Shown: in pieces, positions 1 through 5,042 of the stretch
Position numbering within the stretch: position 1 is the first letter of the stretch
Layout of the letters: each line of letters opens with the position of its first letter
NCBI GenBank assembly: GCA_937914815.1
Contig: CALDMI010000041.1
Coordinates: 1-5,042, forward strand
DNA length: 5,042 nucleotides
Reading direction: 5' to 3'
Origin: an uncultured Clostridia bacterium
GTDB taxonomy: Bacteria; Bacillota; Clostridia; Oscillospirales; CAG-272
Made by a program: the position numbers and the translations under genes
Notes under the pieces: model-generated
The model's input: the letters and a program-made list of their open reading frames with translations, nothing else
What the model was told of the DNA's origin: nothing
The model's database searches: none

Positions 1-745
1 AGATGTTCCCTCCGTTCTCAAGATACCGTGTTGCGAATGTGTGGCGGAGCAGGTGCGGATGAAGACGCGGGATATCACTCTCTTCTTTCAGAGACCTGAA
101 GAGTTGTTTTACCGTGTAGTCTGATATTGGTGTGCCGTCCGCTTTCTGAAAGAAGTATTCCCGCCGTTCTGAAACGGAAGCATAGGCGGAAAGGGCGTCC
201 CGGCAGGTATTGCCGAATGGCGCAGCTCTCTGCTTGTTCCCTTTCCCGTCTACTATCACATACCGCTCCGGAATATGCAGGAACCGTGTGCGCACGGTTA
301 CGAGCTCGTGAAGCCGGAGCCCGCTGTCAAGGAAGAGGTGTATCATCGCACGGTTGCGAACCGCAAGAACATCTTCCCCCTCGAGCGTACGGAACAGCTG
401 CGCAAGCTCGGCGTCTGTCAGGACATCGATGCGCGGGCGCTGTGCCTTCGGCAATCTGAAGCGGTACGGGATATTTTCGGCGACGAGCTCATTGTCGTAA
501 GCCCAGCGAAGAAATGCGCGCAAATGCCGCACATAACTCTGAGCAGAGACTGATGAGATCCTGCGGGCTATCAGGTCGAGATAATAGGATTTACACAGTG
601 CTACCGTCAGTTCTGACATCTCCGCATTTCCGGAGTAGGAGATGAAAAATCCTATCGCCCGCCGGTAGTCCTCTATCGTCGCGCGGGAGTTTCCGCGGGA
701 AGCCTGTTCTATGAGAAATTCGTCGAGAGCCTCACTCAGAGTCAT
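1..745 (-). CDS. Tyrosine recombinase (phage integrase, XerC/D-like), C-terminus cut by window edge
   Basis: This gene is read leftward from ATG 745-743 and stays open to the left edge, giving 248 residues of a family usually near 290-320, so about 45-70 are missing. Residues 1-97 look like the helical core-binding domain. The catalytic domain follows, with box I SGLRLHEL (Arg144), the beta-hairpin lysine in VDGKGNKQR (Lys168), and box II HPHLLRHTFATRYLENGG (His231, Arg234). The second His/Trp and the nucleophilic Tyr would lie beyond the edge and cannot be checked. The family cuts and rejoins DNA site-specifically through a 3'-phosphotyrosine, here probably to integrate or excise the element. 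The start is supported by GAGG at 757-754, eight bases upstream, and by an in-frame TAA six codons upstream. It is the last gene of the block and overlaps the inferred ATPase 3' end by 14 bases, so translation may be coupled. A host XerC/D is possible but does not fit the context. Confidence 0.93.
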   Translation of the reverse strand, partial: MTLSEALDEFLIEQASRGNSRATIEDYRRAIGFFISYSGNAEMSELTVALCKSYYLDLIARRISSVSAQSYVRHLRAFLRWAYDNELVAENIPYRFRLPKAQRPRIDVLTDAELAQLFRTLEGEDVLAVRNRAMIHLFLDSGLRLHELVTVRTRFLHIPERYVIVDGKGNKQRAAPFGNTCRDALSAYASVSERREYFFQKADGTPISDYTVKQLFRSLKEESDIPRLHPHLLRHTFATRYLENGGNI

Positions 746-908
746 CGCTTTCGCCTCGCATTACATTGAGAATTTTGTTACCGAAATAGGAGTGCTGCGC
801 GCGGATCTCCTCCGTACTCGCAACCTCTTTTTCATATACCGGAGAGCTGTCAAGTGACCACCCGCCGCCGCAAAGCAGTCCGTCGCATATCTCCGTGAGC
901 GCGTCTTC
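732..908 (-). pseudogene. Out-of-frame C-terminal tail of the ATPase gene (one-base frameshift near 900-925)
   Basis: In the -1 frame relative to the ATPase, codons from 908 down to the TGA at 734-732 encode 58 residues. They begin EDALTEICDGLLCGGGW and end NKILNVMRGESDDSE. The composition is that of a normal soluble tail, with 2 arginines and many acidic residues, whereas the frame actually joined to the ATPase has 10 arginines in 49 residues. This frame has a TGA at 971-969, so the switch must lie between 968 and the TAA at 763. Composition places it near 900-925, around the AAG AAG codons at 910-905. Restoring the frame needs one extra base there. I see no canonical slippery heptamer (X XXY YYZ in frame) and no long homopolymer, so an indel or sequence error is likelier than programmed frameshifting. 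The restored product would be about 699 residues and would overlap the recombinase start by 14 bases, in keeping with the other junctions here. Confidence 0.75.
754..757 (-). promoter_or_regulatory. Ribosome binding site of the recombinase
   Basis: GAGG at 757-754 lies eight bases before ATG 745-743. It is a weak Shine-Dalgarno site compared with the one at 4747-4741 and sits inside the 3' end of the ATPase gene. It supports this start, and translation may also depend on ribosomes terminating at 732, just past the recombinase start codon. Confidence 0.6.
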
Positions 909-2830
909 TTGTAGCAGGAATAAATCTGCACAACCGGAGCTCCGTCCTTGCTGTCCACATCGGCACCGTCAAGGACCTTTGCGTCTATCACCTCGAACCC
1001 GAAGCGACCAAGCTTCTCGGTATACCACGGGTATACCTTGTCTATGAGCTTGCGCAGCGTCCATACCGCAAGATCCGTATCAGCTCGATTGACGCGCCGG
1101 ACAGAGTACCAATTGTTCCAGATCGAGAAGATCCATTCGCAGAAGAACCGCTCAACAAGCAGCAGTCTGATTGCCGTCTTACTGCCGGATGAGCTTCTGA
1201 GCTGCAGGACGTCGCAGAGCTCGAGCGCGTCGGCACCGAGAGAGGACGGTCTCTGTTCATCTCCGATATATTGACAGTACGGAATATTGTTTGCGGTTGA
1301 CGAGTGCCGGAGGACCTTTATACGGTCTATCAGCATATCGTTCTTGATATTCGCCTTTGCGTCCGTAGCTTTCAGATCCTTGTTGGTGAGAGAATTGCCG
1401 AAGTCCTTTCCCATTTCCGTATGGGAGAGAATACCGAACTCCCACGCCCCGGCGGTGGAAATGTTCTGCGAGACTGTCTTTCCGAGCCGGAGAGTATCGA
1501 AGTCAAGAATGTGCGTCCTCTGCGCAAAAGAGGCAGGATCGAAGGGCGGAGAGCGGAAATAATCCGACCTCCACGCGGGCATTTTGCCCTTGTCCGTAAA
1601 CACCGAGTCAACGCGGATTGAGTACGAGCTCGAGATCAGGCACTGCACGCGGTACATATACTGCAGCTCAGCATAATCCACAATCCGCTCGACGAGATAG
1701 GAGACGGTCACCCCGTCGGTAAAGCACATTCTGCCGTCATATCCATACGAGAGGTCAGACGAGAGGAACAGCTCCTTGAAGATCTTCCTTGTTGCTACCT
1801 TGCTTCGAAGGTCTCCCGCGGCGAACATAACGGCAATCTGCCGATCAAGGTATTCCCACGGGTACTCCGGGAACTCCGCCTGTATACGGAACATAGCATT
1901 GCGCATGCGTTCCCGCATGAGGTCCTGCATTGAGAGCGAGAGGTTGACATTCGTCATTGTCTTACCGACACCAATCTTGCCGGTAATGAGAACGCAGAGC
2001 GGGAGATTTTCGAGCGTCTGCCGGTTCTGCTTCTCCATTTTCTCGAGCCTGCTAAATGCGACGAGCCGACGGATAATGCAGAAGAGGATATAAAACAGGA
2101 CAATCCAGACCGGCACCGGGAGAGTGTGCCACGAGATCGTGAGGTCAAGGAACAGCTTGTAGATCTGAGTATAGATGAGCTGCCACCCGGAGACCGAGTA
2201 AAAGAGCAGCGCAGACAGCAGCTCGACACAGACGGTGAGAAGATTAGTCCCGGCGAGAGCTACCAGGGCGGCGGTGAGACACCACCAGAACGGCAGCGTC
2301 CGGAAGAAGTCCGAAACCTGCCGGGCAACCGGCGCGACCTTCGATATTATCTTTTCCGCAAGTCTGACCCCGCGTGACTTCTTGCCGAAGTCGTCATTTT
2401 CGTCCTCTGCAGACTGTGAGAGCCGGAGTCTGAACGCGATAAACAGCGCAATAAACGGTATGAGCAGCCGGTAGACGGTGAGCGTTACATTGCCGAAATC
2501 GGCGGCATAGGTGAGAAAATTCTCGCCGTCAATGAGCAGCGGGAAAAAACGCCCCCAGAAGCCGGAGAGCTCCGAGCTGTCGAGCGGGAGGAACGGAACG
2601 AACGGTACCTCCGGGATCTTAGTTATACTCTCCGGGAGGAACGAAGTGTCTATAAAAAAGATCTCGAGAAAGTACTTCGCTATTGAGAGACCGAGGTCAA
2701 TGAGCGAGAAGAAGAGCCTGTAAAAGGACCACCGTCCGAACCATGCAAAATAGCAGAAAATGCAGAAGATGAGCGTGAGTTGAACGAGGATCTTTACCTT
2801 TGAGCTTTCGTTTTTTGCTTTTTCACTCAT
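761..2830 (-). CDS. Polytopic membrane P-loop ATPase, filamentous-phage pI/Zot-like (assembly/extrusion); C-terminal tail probably frameshifted
   Basis: The 689-residue frame has an N-terminal half rich in membrane segments (about 12-33, 115-135, 180-213, 240-257; 36-60 is also hydrophobic) and a cytoplasmic P-loop domain. Walker A is GKIGVGKT at 284-291. No canonical DE Walker B is seen; candidates are ILDFDTL (441-447) and SHTEMGKDFGN (469-479, Glu472). A later stretch, VLRHSSTANNIPY then DEQRPSSLGADALELCD (506-540), resembles the sensor region after Walker B in pI/Zot-type ATPases; this match is from memory of the family. Such proteins sit in the inner membrane and use ATP to extrude filamentous virions. 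Canonical pI has its ATPase N-terminal and one membrane span after it, so this order is reversed. The start overlaps the upstream stop by ATGA and has AAGGGGG ten bases ahead. Residues from about 642 (10 Arg in 49) look out of frame; the likely true end is at 732. Alternatives are an FtsK/HerA- or TraG-like pump. Confidence 0.7.
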   Translation of the reverse strand: MSEKAKNESSKVKILVQLTLIFCIFCYFAWFGRWSFYRLFFSLIDLGLSIAKYFLEIFFIDTSFLPESITKIPEVPFVPFLPLDSSELSGFWGRFFPLLIDGENFLTYAADFGNVTLTVYRLLIPFIALFIAFRLRLSQSAEDENDDFGKKSRGVRLAEKIISKVAPVARQVSDFFRTLPFWWCLTAALVALAGTNLLTVCVELLSALLFYSVSGWQLIYTQIYKLFLDLTISWHTLPVPVWIVLFYILFCIIRRLVAFSRLEKMEKQNRQTLENLPLCVLITGKIGVGKTMTNVNLSLSMQDLMRERMRNAMFRIQAEFPEYPWEYLDRQIAVMFAAGDLRSKVATRKIFKELFLSSDLSYGYDGRMCFTDGVTVSYLVERIVDYAELQYMYRVQCLISSSYSIRVDSVFTDKGKMPAWRSDYFRSPPFDPASFAQRTHILDFDTLRLGKTVSQNISTAGAWEFGILSHTEMGKDFGNSLTNKDLKATDAKANIKNDMLIDRIKVLRHSSTANNIPYCQYIGDEQRPSSLGADALELCDVLQLRSSSGSKTAIRLLLVERFFCEWIFSIWNNWYSVRRVNRADTDLAVWTLRKLIDKVYPWYTEKLGRFGFEVIDAKVLDGADVDSKDGAPVVQIYSCYKKTRSRRYATDCFAAAGGHLTALRYMKKRLRVRRRSARSTPISVTKFSM

Positions 2831-2937
2831 GCCGTCAATGCCCCCTTGACCGTGTGAAGAATGTACCCGACGATAAAGAGGACGAGGACCCAGAGGAGGA
2901 ACTTCCAGAGGTATGAGAGCGGCTTGAAGTTATTCAT
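2827..2937 (-). CDS. Small single-span membrane protein, 36 residues (candidate minor virion protein)
   Basis: ATG 2937-2935 to TGA 2829-2827 encodes 36 residues: a short polar start (MNNFKPLSY), one hydrophobic segment at about 9-28 (LWKFLLWVLVLFIVGYIL) and a short tail HTVKGALTA. Its start overlaps the end of the upstream gene by eight bases (ATGAATAA) and its stop overlaps the ATPase start by four (ATGA). Without it there would be an unexplained 99-base gap in an otherwise overlapping operon. There is only a poor AAGG directly beside the start, so translation is probably by coupling to the upstream stop. The size is close to the 32-33 residue pVII and pIX of Ff phages, while its position between the pIII-like and pI-like genes is that of pVI (about 112 residues in Ff). 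A minor coat or assembly role is inferred from position and topology only; a holin-like or scaffold role is not excluded. Confidence 0.8.
   Translation of the reverse strand: MNNFKPLSYLWKFLLWVLVLFIVGYILHTVKGALTA
2841..2847 (-). promoter_or_regulatory. Ribosome binding site of the ATPase gene
   Basis: AAGGGGG at 2847-2841 precedes ATG 2830-2828 by ten bases and lies inside the coding sequence of the 36-residue gene. Together with the ATGA stop-start overlap it fixes the ATPase start and suggests that the two products are made in a linked ratio. Confidence 0.65.
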
Positions 2938-4732
2938 CCTTGTGGTGTCGCTTTCCGAAGGCTGTGCGTATGTAGCCTATGAGCTTTATGACCTGTACTA
3001 CAACAATGAAGATTACAACTCCGGCGACAACCTTGAAGAGAATGGAGAGCCAAGTGGGAAGAGACGGCTTTTCTGTAAGATCGTTTGCTCCCTTATCCGG
3101 GGATTCCGCTCCGCCGATAAAATCTGTGGGCTCCATATCTACTTTAACTGTGACAACACGAGGGTCATCAAGCTTCCATGCGCGGTCACCGAAGTAAAGC
3201 TTTATTATCTGAAAGTTAGCTATAATGTCGTTAAAAGCGATATAGCCATTCTCTATTGTTTTGTCATTATAAGAGAAAGTCGGGTTTGCTCCGCCAAACT
3301 CCTCGGTCGAATAATCTGTAACCAGATAACGAAGAAGAACAATTTTTGCTCCTGAAGACAAAGCATCTTTATTCAGTGCCTTAAAGTCGTCGGCGTAAGT
3401 CGGGTCAATATAGTATGAGCCGCTTATGTATTTGTCGGTTGCCGCTGTAATTTCGCTCGAAGGTTCCACTACGGAAATGCTGTCTATGTTTATAGAGTCG
3501 TCGATGTTGTACTTTCCCAAAGTGCCGTCGGCTACTCTTTTGAAGAAGCCAAAAAATCCGTCTGTAGCATTTTTATATGAATCTGTAATTATCTTATCCT
3601 CAGCATGAAGTGTCTTGTATTGATCCTTTTCCAACTTGCCGCCGACATTTTCTTCTGTGGGATTGGATATACCGTGAAATCTCTCAAGCAGTGTGTTCGT
3701 AGAAACATCCTCATGCTCGTCGGATATTTCGTCCACAAAAAATGTGAATGCAGGGGATACTTTGTGAGTCACCTTTACAGGTATATAAGTAGGAGGGGAA
3801 ATACCTACGCCATCAATTATCTTAACGAATTCTTTTCTTACGATATCGAGCATGCCTTGTTTAGAATGAATAGTGTTGTAAAGCCCGGCGTCCGTAGTGA
3901 TAAGCATGGGCACGCCGATATACCTGTCATACCTATAATCCGCGCCTATAAGGTCCTTATACCTCTCGAAATACTCATTCGGTATGAGGAACATCGCGGT
4001 GTTCACTTGCTTATACACATTCTTTTCAGATGTGGAAAAACGCTCACACGCCATTTTGACATCAAGGGAAAGCGTTTCGTCGAGCGTTGCAGATGCAAGG
4101 TATTTGTCCTTTACATTGTAAATTATCTTAAACTCTCCGGCTACCTCGCCCCCGTCAACGGTTTTACTCATAGCATTATAGGTAAGAGTTCCATCTGTGG
4201 TGCTGTAATCGGAAGTATCTGCACTTGTTGAAGAGCGCAAAACACGACGCTTAAACTGCATGTTACAGAAAACAAATCGTACCTCATCACCATACAAATA
4301 TCGATTGTCCACATCAACGGAGAACTTAATGAAAGCCCCCGCAGCCGTATCGAGTCGCTGCGCCGTCCACTGCTTACTTTCGCCGTTCGGGTCCTTGAGT
4401 GTAAACTGCCACCCACCGGCAAGTCTTGATACCGCGGTGTGCCACCGGAACCAAAAATAAAGCTTTGAGGTCGCCGTCCCGCGCGCTGCGAAAGAAATAA
4501 GTGTCGGAGCACTTCCGGCAGGGTACTTTGTTTTGAGCTCTTCATCAAAAGCAGCCTTTTCTGTGTCGTTCTCCGGCTCTTTTCCGAGTAAATCCTGATA
4601 TATGGAGCTTTCATTAAACCCGAGCGTTTTCTCTACCTGTCCCGTCTCCGCCGCAAGGGCGGGGATGAACATACAAAAAAGCTCGACTGCGCAGAGAAAC
4701 AAGCAGAGACCGAGCTTCAGAAATCGTTTCAT
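2930..4732 (-). CDS. Exported, C-terminally membrane-anchored surface protein (pIII-like adsorption/release candidate)
   Basis: This 600-residue protein begins with a clear signal peptide: basic MKRFLK, a hydrophobic core to about residue 24, and an AXA site at PALA-A with cleavage near 27/28. A long extracytoplasmic region (about 28-555) follows, then one membrane segment at about 560-587 and a charged cytoplasmic tail ending KRHHKDE. This is a type I topology, with a flexible charged linker (about 536-558) before the anchor. I recognise no conserved domain or catalytic motif. The same topology and position, upstream of a small membrane protein and a pI-like ATPase, fit the pIII minor coat protein of filamentous phages, which binds the host receptor and is membrane-anchored before release; this role is inferred. 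The start is fixed by AAGGAGG eight bases upstream and by the signal peptide. The coding sequence for residues 145-511 is markedly more AT-rich than its flanks. A bacterial surface protein or adhesin is the alternative. Confidence 0.85.
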   Translation of the reverse strand: MKRFLKLGLCLFLCAVELFCMFIPALAAETGQVEKTLGFNESSIYQDLLGKEPENDTEKAAFDEELKTKYPAGSAPTLISFAARGTATSKLYFWFRWHTAVSRLAGGWQFTLKDPNGESKQWTAQRLDTAAGAFIKFSVDVDNRYLYGDEVRFVFCNMQFKRRVLRSSTSADTSDYSTTDGTLTYNAMSKTVDGGEVAGEFKIIYNVKDKYLASATLDETLSLDVKMACERFSTSEKNVYKQVNTAMFLIPNEYFERYKDLIGADYRYDRYIGVPMLITTDAGLYNTIHSKQGMLDIVRKEFVKIIDGVGISPPTYIPVKVTHKVSPAFTFFVDEISDEHEDVSTNTLLERFHGISNPTEENVGGKLEKDQYKTLHAEDKIITDSYKNATDGFFGFFKRVADGTLGKYNIDDSINIDSISVVEPSSEITAATDKYISGSYYIDPTYADDFKALNKDALSSGAKIVLLRYLVTDYSTEEFGGANPTFSYNDKTIENGYIAFNDIIANFQIIKLYFGDRAWKLDDPRVVTVKVDMEPTDFIGGAESPDKGANDLTEKPSLPTWLSILFKVVAGVVIFIVVVQVIKLIGYIRTAFGKRHHKDE

Positions 4733-4740
4733 GTTTTTTA

Positions 4741-4747
4741 CCTCCTT
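4741..4747 (-). promoter_or_regulatory. Strong ribosome binding site of the exported-protein gene
   Basis: AAGGAGG at 4747-4741, then TAAAAAAC, then ATG 4732-4730: a perfect match to the anti-Shine-Dalgarno core at eight-base spacing. It is the strongest start signal in the window and sits in an extended purine run (4754-4741) that also forms one arm of the adjacent hairpin. Confidence 0.9.
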
Positions 4748-4748
4748 C

Positions 4749-4778
4749 CTCCTCCCCGACCCGTCGATCAGGGAGGAG
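4749..4778 (-). other. Intergenic hairpin beside the ribosome binding site
   Basis: CTCCTCCC at 4749-4756 and GGGAGGAG at 4771-4778 are a perfect 8-base inverted repeat with a 14-base spacer. The spacer can add three more pairs (CGA 4757-4759 with TCG 4764-4766) around a CCCG tetraloop, leaving a four-base bulge. In the leftward transcript the structure follows the upstream stop codon by 11 bases and ends one base before AAGGAGG. It is followed by an A run, not a U run, so it is not a canonical intrinsic terminator in that direction. The CUCC-rich arm could instead pair with the ribosome binding site. Likely roles are a 3'-end stabiliser for the upstream cistron or control of translation of the exported protein; both are inferred. 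Confidence 0.6.
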
Positions 4779-4789
4779 TGATAACAGAA

Positions 4790-5042
4790 TTACTTGTAGA
4801 AGTCTATGGCTTCGTCGCCGGAGACAAGTGCGGGAGTGATCTTTGTGGACAGGAAATTCGCGCCCTTGAAAACGCGGATAACCACCGAATATGTACCCTT
4901 TGTCGTTATGACGATAGTCCCGGAGTCGGAGCGCATGAACTGTCCGTTAACCATGAGACCGAGGGTATAGGTGTCGTTCTTGCCTTTTTCCGCGCCGGTA
5001 AGAGTATAGGTGCCGGGCTCAAGAGTAACCGAGCCGTAGGTG
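4790..5042 (-). CDS. C-terminal part of a beta-rich protein, N-terminus beyond the window
   Basis: The frame is open from the right edge to TAA 4792-4790, giving 83 visible residues. They start TYGSVTLEPGTYTLTGAEKG and end GDEAIDFYK. The pattern is of alternating strands with turns: a VTLEPGTYTLTG strand pair, then YTLGLMVNG, IVITTKGTYSVVIRVFKG, and a short acidic end. No cysteine, membrane segment or cell-wall sorting signal is seen. Sequences of this kind (GxVxLxPGTYTxxG followed by TYSVxIRV) remind me of jelly-roll or Ig-like domains at the ends of phage receptor-binding and other virion proteins in Bacillota; this is a recollection, not a search result. It lies 57 bases upstream of the exported-protein gene on the same strand and is probably in the same transcription unit. 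An accessory virion or adhesion protein is a reasonable guess, but the missing N-terminus prevents a firm call. Confidence 0.8.
   Translation of the reverse strand, partial: TYGSVTLEPGTYTLTGAEKGKNDTYTLGLMVNGQFMRSDSGTIVITTKGTYSVVIRVFKGANFLSTKITPALVSGDEAIDFYK

Noticed and set aside
127..553. Two plus-strand open frames (127-459 and 275-553)
   Set aside because: They are antisense to the recombinase, whose catalytic motifs are unmistakable; their translations are arginine- and cysteine-rich shadow sequence.
743..763. ATPase frame and recombinase are in the same phase, separated by a single TAA and five codons, suggesting a readthrough fusion
   Set aside because: The last roughly 48 codons of that ATPase frame appear out of phase with the true protein, so the shared phase is most likely a by-product of the frame break.
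1042..2229. Several minus-strand frames inside the ATPase gene (for example 1954-2229 and 1372-1611)
   Set aside because: They are serine- and arginine-rich translations of the wrong phase within a long frame that carries Walker A and membrane segments.
2861..3355. A 164-codon open frame on the plus strand
   Set aside because: It overlaps the C-terminus of the exported protein and the 36-residue gene, both well supported on the other strand, and has no convincing start signal or domain.
3605..4231. A 208-codon open frame on the plus strand
   Set aside because: It is wholly antisense to the exported protein, which has a signal peptide, membrane anchor and perfect ribosome binding site. The plus-strand product is cysteine-rich with no recognisable start signal or domain.
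4749..4778. Rho-independent terminator between the beta-rich gene and the exported-protein gene
   Set aside because: The stem is suitable but is followed by an A run in the leftward transcript, and by no T run on the other strand.

Overview
All convincing genes in this window lie on the minus strand, so the region reads from right to left. They form a tightly packed, apparently polycistronic block: a truncated beta-rich protein at the right edge, a 57-base gap with a hairpin and a perfect ribosome binding site, a 600-residue exported protein with a C-terminal membrane anchor, a previously unlisted 36-residue single-span membrane protein, a large polytopic membrane P-loop ATPase, and a tyrosine recombinase whose C-terminus is cut by the left edge. 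From the exported protein onward there is almost no intergenic DNA. Adjacent genes overlap by 8 and 4 bases, and by 14 bases at the ATPase-recombinase junction if the inferred reading frame is right.

The order (signal peptide plus anchored surface protein, tiny membrane protein, membrane P-loop ATPase, integrase) resembles the assembly module of filamentous phages: a pIII-like adsorption protein, a pVI/pVII/pIX-like small virion protein, and a pI/Zot-like assembly ATPase, followed by an integration gene. My preferred reading is therefore an integrated filamentous-phage-like (inovirus-like) element. This rests on architecture and motifs, not on a homology search. The replication initiator, ssDNA-binding protein and major coat gene are not in the window. 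A small integrative element with its own surface or secretion apparatus remains possible.

The host is probably a Gram-positive bacterium of the Bacillota, perhaps a gut Clostridia member. The hints are the AAGGAGG ribosome binding site, the mixed GC content (about 50-65% in sampled lines of the ATPase and integrase half) and the style of the beta-rich domain. This assignment is weak.

Two points matter most for annotation. First, the ATPase reading frame ending at 761 carries a C-terminal tail of about 48 residues that looks out of frame. A -1 frame shift near 900-925 opens a natural-looking 58-residue tail ending at 732 and overlapping the recombinase start, so the gene is frameshifted here or the sequence has a one-base error. 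Second, the 36-residue membrane protein at 2827-2937 is easily missed because it is so short. No gap exceeds 300 bases, and I saw no tRNA, rRNA, CRISPR array, insertion sequence or attachment site. The promoter of the block must lie to the right of the window, or was not recognisable within it.
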